Of a stretch of 64,000 nucleotides of DNA, positions 36,201-44,078 are shown in pieces; the stretch's first letter is position 1, and each line of letters opens with the position of its first letter. Origin of the DNA: Deltaproteobacteria bacterium (lineage in GTDB: Bacteria; Desulfobacterota; Syntrophobacteria; BM002). The stretch covers positions 46,144-110,143 of the forward strand of contig JAJDNB010000244.1 of the NCBI GenBank assembly GCA_022340905.1, in the 5' to 3' direction. Made by a program: the position numbers and the translations under genes. The notes beneath the pieces were generated by a model. That model was not told where the DNA came from. It was given only the letters and a program-made list of their open reading frames with translations, and did not search any database.

Positions 36201-37052
36201 TTAGCAGATTTCTAAATTAAGTCCTGCTTCTTTTAGTAAGGAACGGAGATGTGCAAGGCTTTCACGGCCCGCTTCCTCGGGCATATCCACATATGGATAA
36301 AGCTCAAGGCTGACATCGCCTTGGTATCCTAGTCTGACCATAGTCTCGAAAACTTTTGACAGCTGGATGGCTCCGTGTCCGAGTATGAGATGATTGTGGA
36401 CACGTGTTTCAGCAATGTCCTCGAGATGAACATGTCCAATCCACTCGAAAAGTTCCTCAAAGGCAGCACTTGGATCCTCGCCAGCACAAAAAAAGTGTCC
36501 AATATCGAAGTTAAGTCCAATAGCAGATGAATCCACACCCTGCATGAACTCCATGAATTCTCTGGTGTTCTCCAGCAAAAGTTCGGGTTCCGGCTCGACC
36601 AGAATCTTTACGCCCAGGTCCTCGGCCAGTGGAGCGACACGTGCCAGGCCCTGCTGAAACAAGGGTATGGCCTCTTTTCTTGCCATAGTGCCCAGAGGTC
36701 CTCCCGGCGGAACTGAAATATTTTTGCAGTCGAAAAAGTCGGCAAGCTCTAAACACTTGAGAGTGTGCTCGATTCTGATCTCTCTCCTTTCCTGCTGCGT
36801 TTCGATCCAAGAGGGCAGGTAGGTATCCCCGACCGCAAACAAGGTAAAACTGTTCAGATTTGTGACCTCGAGACCATGTTGATCAATCAAGGATTTTACT
36901 CGGGCCAATTCCTCCTCTCCATAATCTGGTGGATAAAGGTGTGGCCTGTCGCACATGATCTCTACCCCACGGAAGCCCAATTGGGCTATTCTTTCAAGCG
37001 CTTCCAATAGGGAGAATTTCACAAAAGCATTGGTACTGTAACCCAGGATCAT
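36201..37052 (-). CDS. Sugar phosphate isomerase/epimerase-like TIM barrel
   Basis: The 283-residue protein is of the AP-endonuclease-2 superfamily, which includes xylose-isomerase-like epimerases. Markers are RGVEIMCDRPHLYPP, ILVEPEPELLLENTREF (metal-ligand Glu), GLNFDIGHFFCAGEDP (Asp and His ligands), HVHLEDIAETRVHNHLILGHG and DVSLELYP with the last Glu ligand. The set of metal ligands looks complete, so it is probably an active divalent-metal isomerase on an unknown sugar. Confidence 0.85.
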   Translation of the reverse strand: MILGYSTNAFVKFSLLEALERIAQLGFRGVEIMCDRPHLYPPDYGEEELARVKSLIDQHGLEVTNLNSFTLFAVGDTYLPSWIETQQERREIRIEHTLKCLELADFFDCKNISVPPGGPLGTMARKEAIPLFQQGLARVAPLAEDLGVKILVEPEPELLLENTREFMEFMQGVDSSAIGLNFDIGHFFCAGEDPSAAFEELFEWIGHVHLEDIAETRVHNHLILGHGAIQLSKVFETMVRLGYQGDVSLELYPYVDMPEEAGRESLAHLRSLLKEAGLNLEIC

Positions 37053-37106
37053 CTTGGAGTCCTCTCGATCTAAGGATAATCTTCAGGCAACTGGGCTCAT
37101 GTCCTC

Positions 37107-37160
37107 CAGCCCGGCTGTTTTATGAATTGCTGTCGCGAGCCGCGAAACTGGGAACCCGCA
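37107..37160 (+). repeat. Solo arm of the TIR element family
   Basis: The sequence starting CAGCCCGGCTGTTTTATGAA, followed by a CTGTCGCGAGCCGCGAAAC block and GGGAACCCGC, matches the arms of the element at 43825-44078. No second arm is found nearby, so it is a partial or decayed copy. Confidence 0.65.
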
Positions 37161-37211
37161 GTGTTGGACTATTGGAAGAATAAAAATTCCAAAACACAAT
37201 CCTCAGCCGCT

Positions 37212-37335
37212 GAGGTGTCAGTGTTCGGGTTTCAGTGTTCAGGCAGAATTAACCAGGATTCTAGTTTACCATTTCTTTTCATTTTTCCTGACAGCTGAAA
37301 CCTCGGTTGTGAACCCTGGACACCTAAACCTGAAT
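37212..37335. repeat. GTGTTCAGG/GGTGTCAG-word palindrome
   Basis: GAGGTGTCAGTGTTCGGG and TTTCAGTGTTCAGG on the left are answered by CCTGACAGCTGAAACCTC and CCTGGACACCTAAACCTGAA on the right, spaced by an AT-rich loop. A small CTCAGCCGCTGAG stem precedes it. Confidence 0.65.
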
Positions 37336-37346
37336 ACTTTAGCAAC

Positions 37347-37748
37347 TCAAAAATCGCCATAGGGAACATCATCCTCCGGATCGTACATGGAATTATAGTA
37401 CTCAATAACCTGCGCCTCTTCCACCGCTTCAAACCGATGGGCGCAGTTGGGATAAATGGTAGCCAGCTGTCCTTCTTCCAGGGTCACCGTAGATTTTATT
37501 TTGCTATCGAGATCCATAAGACGAACTCGGATCTTGCCTCGCACCACATAGAAATGTTCCACCTTGCTGCGATGATAGTGGCCGCCCCGGTAGTATCCCT
37601 TGCCTTTTTTCAGACTAAAATAACCAAGATGTTGGAATGGTTTGCCATCTTCGATGAGAGCAAGCTCACCTCTATCCTGAATGAGCCTCTTTTGCCTTGT
37701 GAACTTCTCTGTAATGGGCAAGGTTTGGATCTCTATTTTGTCGGTCAT
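37347..37748 (-). CDS. Single-domain cupin protein
   Basis: The 133-residue protein shows both cupin metal motifs: GGHYHRSKVEHFYVVRG (HxHx4E spacing) and GQLATIYPNCAHRF (PxxxH). It most resembles the sugar-nucleotide-linked WxcM/FdtA or mannose-6-phosphate-isomerase-like cupins, and it follows the isomerase-like gene on the same strand, but about 295 bases of repeat DNA separate them. Substrate unknown. Confidence 0.82.
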   Translation of the reverse strand: MTDKIEIQTLPITEKFTRQKRLIQDRGELALIEDGKPFQHLGYFSLKKGKGYYRGGHYHRSKVEHFYVVRGKIRVRLMDLDSKIKSTVTLEEGQLATIYPNCAHRFEAVEEAQVIEYYNSMYDPEDDVPYGDF

Positions 37749-37769
37749 ATTTCAACTACCTCAGCAAGT

Positions 37770-37920
37770 TAGGACACAGATTTTCACAGATACGACAATA
37801 CTTCTGGAGTCTAAATGCATATTTGCCTATCTCTTGAGCAAAGTGGAGCCGGTCGCACTGTGATAAATACTTATGTTCCTCTGAACCATTGATCCTGATG
37901 ATCTGTGTTCATCTGTGTCC
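37770..37920. repeat. ACACAGAT-word inverted repeat
   Basis: GGACACAGATTTTCACAGAT at 37772-37791 is complemented by ATCTGTGTTCATCTGTGTCC at 37901-37920. The intervening 110 bases show nothing recognisable. Confidence 0.65.
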
Positions 37921-37967
37921 AACATCAATATTCCCCGGCACTATGGCACAGATGCAACAACCAAGCT

Positions 37968-38510
37968 TTACCTTTGCAGCTCGAGATAGCGCTGCAGCAC
38001 GTAAAGGCAGTCCGGGGTGAACGGCTCTGTTTCCGCCAGTCGAAATACCTCATCTACCCTCGTGAACTCACCGCTTTCCACCTCTTCCTCTTGTAAGACC
38101 AACTCTCCATCGTACTCACAAGAAAAGGCTCTGCCCCACAAGCGAATGTATTCATCTTCATAATAAAAATCGAAAAGCGAGGTGAGTGGTGTTTCCCAAA
38201 TCCCGAGTTCCTCCTCGAGTTCACGAACCGCTCCTTCTTCATAGCTTTCTCCTGCCAGCACCACACCTCCTGCAGCCGCGTCATAGTATCCTGGAAAAAC
38301 GTCTTTGCTCTGAGTGCGTTTCTGCAGGAAAAGTTCGCCCTTGGCGTTGAAAACTAAGATGTATGTTGCACGGTGTCGGAGACGATTCGACCGCATCTTT
38401 CTCCGGGGTACAACCCCGACTTCATTGTTTTCTCTATCCACGATGATTACGAGTTCGTTCGCAGGGTCCACTGCGCTACCCTCCAATGATTTGAGCATAG
38501 GGTATGGCAC
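37968..38510 (-). CDS. NUDIX hydrolase (YfcD/IPP-isomerase-like)
   Basis: The 180-residue protein contains the complete Nudix box, starting GGVVLAGESYEEGAVREL and running into EEELGI, with an N-terminal ENNEVGVVPRRKMR and RHRATYILVF as in the YfcD/IDI group. It would hydrolyse a nucleoside-diphosphate-linked substrate with Mg2+; isopentenyl isomerase activity is not supported because its active-site Cys is not evident. It is an isolated gene. Confidence 0.87.
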   Translation of the reverse strand: MPYPMLKSLEGSAVDPANELVIIVDRENNEVGVVPRRKMRSNRLRHRATYILVFNAKGELFLQKRTQSKDVFPGYYDAAAGGVVLAGESYEEGAVRELEEELGIWETPLTSLFDFYYEDEYIRLWGRAFSCEYDGELVLQEEEVESGEFTRVDEVFRLAETEPFTPDCLYVLQRYLELQR

Positions 38511-38898
38511 GATTTCGGATTGCGGATTTGGGAATTAGGTAATTCGTAGAAACCGCAAAAATCTTAGAAGTCGTAAATGGTAAACGGTAAACAGTGAACC
38601 ATTAAGCACTTGAGGTTTAAACTAATTCCCTAACTCTCTCATTTTCTAATTTCCTAATTTCCCATTTAACTTGCTATCTTTTGTCGTCTGTCTTCTGTCC
38701 TCTAGCTTTAATCTCCATGCCCCCTTGCTAAATGTTATTTATACAACAAAGCGTAAGCTCTCGTCCTGCTGTTTTTTGCCCTGTGGTCTGTAACCGCCAT
38801 AACTCGCAGAACATGCAGCGAATTTGGTGAGATCTGGCGATGGAAAAAGCGTCGATTGAAGTGGAGGGTATGGTGGAAGGCTCGACAAATGTACTCAA
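38511..38898. other. Repeat-rich 388-bp spacer
   Basis: No gene. The first 200 bases are degenerate words (GGATTGCGGATTTGGGAATT, GGTAAACGGTAAACAGTGAA) partly complemented by TTCCTAATTTCCCA and CCTAACTCTCTCATTTTC. The rest shows nothing I can name. Confidence 0.6.
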
Positions 38899-39276
38899 TT
38901 AGACTTTATGGCTGGTGATGGGGTGCTTGGCTACTTTCCCATAGCGTTTAAGAATTACCTCTCGCAAGAAGTGGCTGTCGTTGTCTGATATTTTTGTAAA
39001 TTGCACACCCACCCCAAAGGACGGCGGACCTTCATTTTGCTTCAGCACAGTGGACCAAACCACTCTTCCTGCTACATTTATCGGCTGATGGCCAGGCACT
39101 CTAATTACCATGCGAACGCTGCCCTCTGATTTGGGCACGTTTTTGCAGGAGATAAATACTCCCGTTGGACTGACGTTTTCTGTCTCGCCCTCTGATTTGT
39201 CCTGCGAGGTAAGCAGAGTCACGGGCCATTTGACAGCGGTCCTGGAGAACTGGCGTCTTCCAAGGGGAACTGACAT
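38899..39276 (-). CDS. PilZ-domain protein
   Basis: The 125-residue protein is a stand-alone PilZ domain. The c-di-GMP-binding motifs are present: GRRQFSRTAVKWPV (RxxxR) and ENVSPTGVFI (NxSxxG). It would act as a c-di-GMP effector. A second PilZ gene lies about 150 bases upstream on the same strand and is clearly related in layout (both carry a KWPV/SWPV turn after the Arg motif), suggesting duplication. Confidence 0.87.
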   Translation of the reverse strand: MSVPLGRRQFSRTAVKWPVTLLTSQDKSEGETENVSPTGVFISCKNVPKSEGSVRMVIRVPGHQPINVAGRVVWSTVLKQNEGPPSFGVGVQFTKISDNDSHFLREVILKRYGKVAKHPITSHKV

Positions 39277-39430
39277 GATTAAATCCCAATCTTTCTGGAT
39301 CCGAACAAATTATCTATGGGAACAAAAGCTTTCACCCCATTTTTTCTCGTCAGTTTCTTAGATGAAATCTATGGGGGTGAATTTGCCAGAGGATCATATA
39401 TCAGGAAAAAGGACATTTCAACAGGTGTTT

Positions 39431-39817
39431 CTATTTCTTGCGAAAACACTCCAAGATCGCTTCATCCAAGTATTGACGGCTCTTTCCTATAAAGCTGGTG
39501 AACCGTATCCCCGTTTCGCAACCGTAAAGATCGTTAGGTTGTGCCTGCAACTTGGACCAGACCACGATGCCTGTTGCTTGCAACAACTCTTCGCTGGTAG
39601 GGATTTTAATGGCCAAGCGAAGAGGTTCGAGGCGGTCCGGATCTCGGGTGCAGACAACTGAAGCGCCGCCCACACTTATATTTTTGGCTTCTCCTCCTAT
39701 GTAACGCTGCGGAGTTACAACAACAACTGGCCAACTTACCAAAACTCTCTGGTGTTTGCGCCTCTCTCTTTTGGCTGCCACTGCTGTGCCCCTTTCTTGA
39801 GGTGGTGGGTCATGCAA
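39431..39817 (-). CDS. PilZ-domain protein
   Basis: The 128-residue protein is a second stand-alone PilZ domain with RRKHQRVLVSWPVVV (RxxxR) and KNISVGGASV (NxSxxG), both intact. The first 15 residues are not family-like, so translation may begin slightly later. With the neighbouring copy it forms a pair whose targets are unknown; no pilus, flagellar or cellulose gene is in view. Confidence 0.85.
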   Translation of the reverse strand: MHDPPPQERGTAVAAKRERRKHQRVLVSWPVVVVTPQRYIGGEAKNISVGGASVVCTRDPDRLEPLRLAIKIPTSEELLQATGIVVWSKLQAQPNDLYGCETGIRFTSFIGKSRQYLDEAILECFRKK

Positions 39818-39855
39818 AATCAGAAAAAGTTGATATGCGCCAACTATCTGGCAGA

Positions 39856-40332
39856 CTATTCTTCCGGCGTTACATGTTTAATAAATTCAGGTAAATCCAT
39901 CCCTCCTATGTTCCCCCTGATTCTGCAATCTTTGTCAAAACCAGTTGATTTTTGTGCAATCCTCTCTTGGCATTCCTCCGAGGATCCGTAATTATCGTAT
40001 AAAAACAATTTGTTTTTCAGTTCATATTCAAACGTGCCGTTTGCTTCAATATAAAAATCCACTCTTGCTTCATATTCACATCCAGGTGGATGATCTTTCT
40101 CAGCGAAGAGAGCAGAAATGGCAAATGGCCCAAGGATTTCATAAAGTATCCAGATAAGTTCCTTGTGTTCACCATACGTATCGGAGATGGTAAAATTATA
40201 ATCTCTTTTGAGAAGACCAGCAAATTCAGCTGTTATTTTGTGCTGCACAATCAGGGTTTCACACGTTGTCTCTTGCTCTGCCGATATTACCCCATCATAG
40301 TATAGATTGTAATTGTCATCGGTTCTGAACAT
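39856..40332 (-). CDS. Hypothetical soluble protein
   Basis: I do not recognise this 158-residue protein. It is hydrophilic, acidic and rich in Tyr and Phe, without signal peptide or membrane helix. It contains three Cys residues beyond the N-terminal one (CETLIV, PGCEYEA, ECQERI/DKDCRI). Codon use is more AT-rich than in its neighbours, which could indicate recent acquisition. It lies 38 bases downstream-to-start from the PilZ pair on the same strand, so it may be the first gene of that transcript. Confidence 0.6.
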   Translation of the reverse strand: MFRTDDNYNLYYDGVISAEQETTCETLIVQHKITAEFAGLLKRDYNFTISDTYGEHKELIWILYEILGPFAISALFAEKDHPPGCEYEARVDFYIEANGTFEYELKNKLFLYDNYGSSEECQERIAQKSTGFDKDCRIRGNIGGMDLPEFIKHVTPEE

Positions 40333-40550
40333 TATGTTCCCCCAATTGCCAGAGTCAGGTATTTACACAAATACCAAGCAGGTAAAGAGGTGTCAAGGAG
40401 GATAGATCAGATCCCTCCGTGTGCTGACGTCTTTATAAAAACGAACGTGTCCAATTTTTGGCTAGCCTGCCCTTCAGTTGATATGATATGAGAGACAGAC
40501 TTTAGATAAGTATTTGTAAAGGAAAAGGAAGACCTCAGGAGGTGGCTTGG

Positions 40551-41393
40551 ATGAGAGTGGCAGCGGCGCAGATGGACATAGCTTGGCACGACAGAGCAGC
40601 CAATCACGAAAAAGCTCGTCAAATGGCGACGCAAGCAAAGGGTGCAGGAGCAGCGTTGCTTATCCTGCCGGAGATGTTCTCCACCGGCTTTTCAATGGAC
40701 TCTTCCATTACCGCAGAATCCTTGGACGGAGCCACCCCGACACTCCTCCGTACCTTGGCTCGTGAACAGGGCTTGGCAGTCGTAGGCGGATTTGTTTTGG
40801 CTCGCGATCACGGTGGACCGCAAAATGTGTCCCTCGCTGTGGACAATCACGGGAACGATCTTGCTCTTTATGCCAAGATTCACCAGATAGGGTTGCTGGG
40901 AGAGGACAAAAGTTACCAGCCCGGGGACTGGCCCGCCCCCTTCAGCCTGGGGCCAATCAATGCTGCCTGTTTCGTTTGCTATGATCTGCGTTTCCCCGAG
41001 CTGTTTCGCCTTGTGGTCGACAAATGTGAGCTCATTGTGGTCATCGCCTCTTGGCCAGCTGTACGTCAGCCTCATTGGGCTTTGCTACTGAGAGCCCGGG
41101 CAGCGGAGAGTCAGTGTTTCGTGGTGGGGGTAAACCGTGTAGGACAAGGGGGCGGTCTCAACTTCATGGGAGGATCGGCCATCATAGATCCTCTTGGCCA
41201 GGTACTCGCTCACGGTGGAGACAAGGAGGCCCTGATCGTAGCAGATATTGATCCGGGCAAAGTGGCCGAGGTTCGCTCTTCTATGCCTTTTCTCAAGGAC
41301 AGAAAGCACCATCTTTTCAAGGAGCTCGCAGAGTCCAGAGAGCCGGCAGCTAGCAGCGGACAGCAGACAGCAAACGAAGAAAAGCTGGAGTAG
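40551..41393 (+). CDS. Nitrilase-superfamily amidase (omega-amidase/YafV-like)
   Basis: The 280-residue protein has the carbon-nitrogen hydrolase triad: Glu41 (LPEMFSTGF), Lys109 (YAKIHQ) and Cys143 (CFVCYDLRFPELFR). The STGFSM and CYDLRFPELF contexts resemble omega-amidases acting on 2-oxoglutaramate or 2-oxosuccinamate. The ATG at 40551 is eight bases after AGGAGGT; an upstream GTG overlaps that site. The C-terminal 20 residues (SREPAASSGQQTANEEKLE) run into intergenic repeat vocabulary and may be a recent extension. Confidence 0.87.
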   Translation: MRVAAAQMDIAWHDRAANHEKARQMATQAKGAGAALLILPEMFSTGFSMDSSITAESLDGATPTLLRTLAREQGLAVVGGFVLARDHGGPQNVSLAVDNHGNDLALYAKIHQIGLLGEDKSYQPGDWPAPFSLGPINAACFVCYDLRFPELFRLVVDKCELIVVIASWPAVRQPHWALLLRARAAESQCFVVGVNRVGQGGGLNFMGGSAIIDPLGQVLAHGGDKEALIVADIDPGKVAEVRSSMPFLKDRKHHLFKELAESREPAASSGQQTANEEKLE

Positions 41394-41394
41394 T

Positions 41395-41545
41395 GGAGTC
41401 TATGATATCTCAAATCTCAAGCACCAAATTACAAACAAATTTCAAATTCCAATTTACAATGACCAAAACAGTTTAGTGCGCCGGAGGCGGATTGGTCATT
41501 GTGATTTGTTTGGGATTTGGGATTTGTCATTTGGAACTTTTTATA
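41395..41545. repeat. CAAATTTCAAATTCC-word palindrome
   Basis: The left arm (ATCTCAAATCTCAAGCACC, ACAAATTTCAAATTCC, TTTACAATGACCAAA) is complemented by GGTCATTGTGATTTGTTTGG and GATTTGTCATTTGGAA. The small CGCCGGAGGCGG sits at the loop. Confidence 0.7.
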
Positions 41546-41614
41546 CTCTAGCCCTCTAATATTTCCAAAATTAATGAGGCCCTACCCGCAGATTTTCGCA
41601 ACTGGTGATAGATA

Positions 41615-42163
41615 ATGGAAAAGTACTCAGTGCCCTTTCCCCGATCTTACTGGGTTGTACCGGGAAAGTTCCTGGCCGGGTACTATCCTGGCAGTAGAGA
41701 TTTCGACAAGGCTCAGAAAAAACTCAAAAAGCTTCTTGAACATGGGGTTCGCCACATTATCAACCTCATGGAGAGAGATGAAGATAATTTCCAGGGAGAG
41801 AAATTTGTTCCCTATGAAGAGCGGCTTCAAGCTGTGGCGAAAGAAATGGACATTCCCATAGAGGTGGTGCACATGCCTATTCGGGACATGAAAACACCTC
41901 ATGTTGAGATTATGGTTTCAATCCTGGATGAGATCGATCAGGCCATAAAATACAATCCCGCCGTTTATCTTCACTGTTGGGGCGGCCGTGGCAGGACTGG
42001 CACAGCCGTAGGCTGCTACTTGGCTCGCCATGGAATGGCAGTGGGAGAGGCAGCTCTGGACTTGCTCGGGAAGCTTCGACAAAATGACCCCATTTCCCAT
42101 CTCTCCTCGCCGGAGACCGATATACAAGCGGAATTTGTCCGCAATTGGCCCCAAGGAAGATAG
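41615..42163 (+). CDS. Dual-specificity/tyrosine phosphatase-like protein
   Basis: The 182-residue protein carries the Cx5R phosphatase loop HCWGGRGRTGTAVGCYLA (Cys121, Arg127) and a candidate general acid Asp91 in MPIRDMKTP. It is of the small prokaryotic DSP type and could act on phosphoproteins or phosphoinositide-like molecules. The stop codon TAG (42161-42163) is also the first three bases of the TIR element that follows, so its original C-terminus may have been different. Confidence 0.85.
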   Translation: MEKYSVPFPRSYWVVPGKFLAGYYPGSRDFDKAQKKLKKLLEHGVRHIINLMERDEDNFQGEKFVPYEERLQAVAKEMDIPIEVVHMPIRDMKTPHVEIMVSILDEIDQAIKYNPAVYLHCWGGRGRTGTAVGCYLARHGMAVGEAALDLLGKLRQNDPISHLSSPETDIQAEFVRNWPQGR

Positions 42164-42219
42164 CCTGTATCTTTCAGGAATCACTTGCTGCGACCACAAT
42201 TTATGAGAGATACAGGCTA
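42161..42219. mobile_element. Short (59-bp) TIR element between convergent genes
   Basis: The left end TAGCCTGTATCTTTCAGGAA and the right end, complement TAGCCTGTATCTCTCATAAA, are inverted repeats (14 of the first 15 bases identical). The left arm continues TCACTTGCTGCGACCAC and matches 30 of 36 bases with the right arm of the element at 43825-44078. Its first TAG is the phosphatase stop codon. No coding capacity. Confidence 0.7.
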
Positions 42220-42221
42220 AG

Positions 42222-43535
42222 CTATAAATGTTCTGCCATGGCCTTTAGATCAAAGCCTTCACTCCGTAACCGGATATCATAGTAGAAAAGGATCATGGCT
42301 ATGGCAGCGAAAGCTGCCGCCAGGGAGGTGGCTATCACATTGAGAACTTGCTGCAGGGTCAAGGTCAGTCCCCCCAGGCTCATGGGAAGAAAAATCCGAG
42401 TTAGAACACCGGGAAGTTGGAATAGTAGGTGAATTCCCACCCCGATGAGAAAACCAAGAAACAAAATCAGACCAGCCTTGTTCTTCGGCCTTTTCCAAAA
42501 TCCCGGCTCTGTTCTGCTTTTCATAAGTTGAGTACTGCGGCGCAACGCCCCGAACCACGCCTGGTCTTCCAAAACGACCACCTTATCCACTAGCAACCAG
42601 TTGAGGAAAAAATGGAAAAAAATGGCCGCACCAGCTGTGCAGACTACAATGAATCCTACTAACCCCGACAAGCCACCAGCTGAGCCGAGAGCGCCGACTA
42701 TCATTCCACTTAGGAAGATTATAACCACCCCTAACAATCCCAGGAGTATGCCCATTATTATCATTGTTCCGAGAAGACGCCCCAGACGAGAACGCATCGC
42801 TCCATATGAGGCTCCCACGGAAGTTTTGTGTCCAAGATAGGTCTCGGACACTGCGTAGACCAGCGCTCCCTGGGCCCAGAACTGAATAATCAGCATTATG
42901 AACACAACGAGAATCACGGAGACGAGTAGTCCCATTCCCATACTTGCAGTCGCACCCTGCTGTATGTCTATGCCGAATAACATGTGAGAGGTTTTCTTAA
43001 AAGCAAAGAAAATTCCCTGGGGGATCAAAAGAATAAAGAAGAACAGCAAAAAGTGCTGGCGCAAAAGGCGAAAGGAACGATCCAGAATTTCTCCAATGCC
43101 CATGGGATGAACGCTAATACCGGGGTGAACACGTGGCTTGGCCCTGCGCTCGACCCCGATGTAAGGTTGATCCATTTGCGAAGCTGCGGCTTCCCGCACC
43201 ATTTCCGGCTCTCGAGGAGCGGTTGCAGCTGTGCTTGGAGATTTAGCTTTCGAGGGAAGAGGAGCCGATTCTGTCGACACAGCCGCTCTTGCCAATCTGA
43301 GAACAGCCCCTTTTGACTCGAGGAAACCTTTGACCTTTTTGGCCTGTTGCTCTGAGGCTGAGCGGGTTAATAGCAGCGGCAGCCTGGCTAGAGCCCCGCG
43401 GATTTGCTCGGCCGTTTCCCGGGGAAAGATCCGCTGGAGAGCCGCAACCAGATCTTCTGCAGAGGTTCCTGGCTTAATCCCTGTCAGACTTATGGCGATT
43501 CTTTTGCTATCTGCACCAGCTCCACTTTGGGTCAT
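42222..43535 (-). CDS. Multi-pass membrane protein with L7/L12-like N-terminal domain
   Basis: The 437-residue protein begins with an 80-residue domain (RIAISLTGIKPGTSAEDLVA... EQQAKKVKGFLESKGAVLRL) whose helix-strand pattern resembles the ribosomal L7/L12 C-terminal fold. A low-complexity linker (about 85-140) follows, then MGIGEILDRSFRLLRQHFLL, which opens a six-helix region resembling the glycerophosphodiester phosphodiesterase membrane domain. There is no catalytic phosphodiesterase domain. It lies next to RDD, SpoIIM, DUF58 and MoxR genes, which often group with such membrane proteins. Function unknown. Confidence 0.7.
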   Translation of the reverse strand: MTQSGAGADSKRIAISLTGIKPGTSAEDLVAALQRIFPRETAEQIRGALARLPLLLTRSASEQQAKKVKGFLESKGAVLRLARAAVSTESAPLPSKAKSPSTAATAPREPEMVREAAASQMDQPYIGVERRAKPRVHPGISVHPMGIGEILDRSFRLLRQHFLLFFFILLIPQGIFFAFKKTSHMLFGIDIQQGATASMGMGLLVSVILVVFIMLIIQFWAQGALVYAVSETYLGHKTSVGASYGAMRSRLGRLLGTMIIMGILLGLLGVVIIFLSGMIVGALGSAGGLSGLVGFIVVCTAGAAIFFHFFLNWLLVDKVVVLEDQAWFGALRRSTQLMKSRTEPGFWKRPKNKAGLILFLGFLIGVGIHLLFQLPGVLTRIFLPMSLGGLTLTLQQVLNVIATSLAAAFAAIAMILFYYDIRLRSEGFDLKAMAEHL

Positions 43536-44075
43536 GAAACCTCCCGCCTTCTATGAGAAATGACCACTATTCCCTAGCAATTTCCATTCCTGATTCGAAT
43601 GTTATTGCTGACTTTGTGGTCGTCATTAAGCTGCGCGGTCATTTGGCTAAAGCCGTCATTACGCTTCGCTGTCATTTATTGTCAGTTAACAATGAGGACC
43701 ATGAATGACGCCGAAGGCGTATTGACGGCCACTGTCAGTGACCAAATGACTGTAATTGCCGGCGAGCTGATGGCTTAAAATGGTTTGATTCCTAGGAGTG
43801 CTTAGTCCCCAGTGCCTAGTGACCTAGCCCGCATATTTCATGAATTACTGTCGCGAGACCACGAAGATGGACGTGCCCCCGGAAAACCGCAGGGTGTCGG
43901 TCCCGAGGCATACCTGAATGGTACGTCGCAGGGGCCGACAGCCGAGGGCGCCCGGCAGGACGGCCATATTATTCGCGCTCGCTGCGCTCCGCTCAGTCCC
44001 GCACCGCAAGCGGCATCTGCGACAAGCGGGTTCCCAGTTTCGTGGTCACAGCAGGTGATTCATGAAATATCCGGG
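43536..44075. other. Gene-free 540-bp stretch of repeats
   Basis: It holds a GTCATT-word block (43621-43755) and almost all of the long TIR element (43825-44078). No open frame appears genuine; frames seen inside the element are in GC-rich structured sequence without ribosome sites. Confidence 0.7.
43621..43755. repeat. GTCATT-word repeat block, second copy
   Basis: GTCATT words recur (CGTCATTAAG, CGGTCATTTGG, CCGTCATTACG, CTGTCATTTATTGTCAG) and are answered by AATGACGCC, TTGACGGCC and AAATGAC. It is related, in reverse orientation, to 34936-35110. Confidence 0.65.
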
Positions 44076-44078
44076 CTA
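43825..44078. mobile_element. Long (254-bp) TIR element with structured GC-rich core
   Basis: The left end TAGCCCGCATATTTCATGAA and the right end, complement TAGCCCGGATATTTCATGAA, form terminal inverted repeats extending about 40 bases to GACCACGAA. The core contains a strong stem: TGTCGGTCCC at about 43894 pairs with GGGGCCGACA at about 43931, enclosing ATACC-TGAAT-GGTAC. No transposase is encoded. The right terminal TAG is the stop codon of the RDD gene. Looks like a non-autonomous (MITE- or REP-like) element. Confidence 0.7.

Noticed and set aside
43848..44071. Open frames inside the long TIR element
   Set aside because: They fall in GC-rich palindromic sequence, have no ribosome sites and do not resemble proteins.
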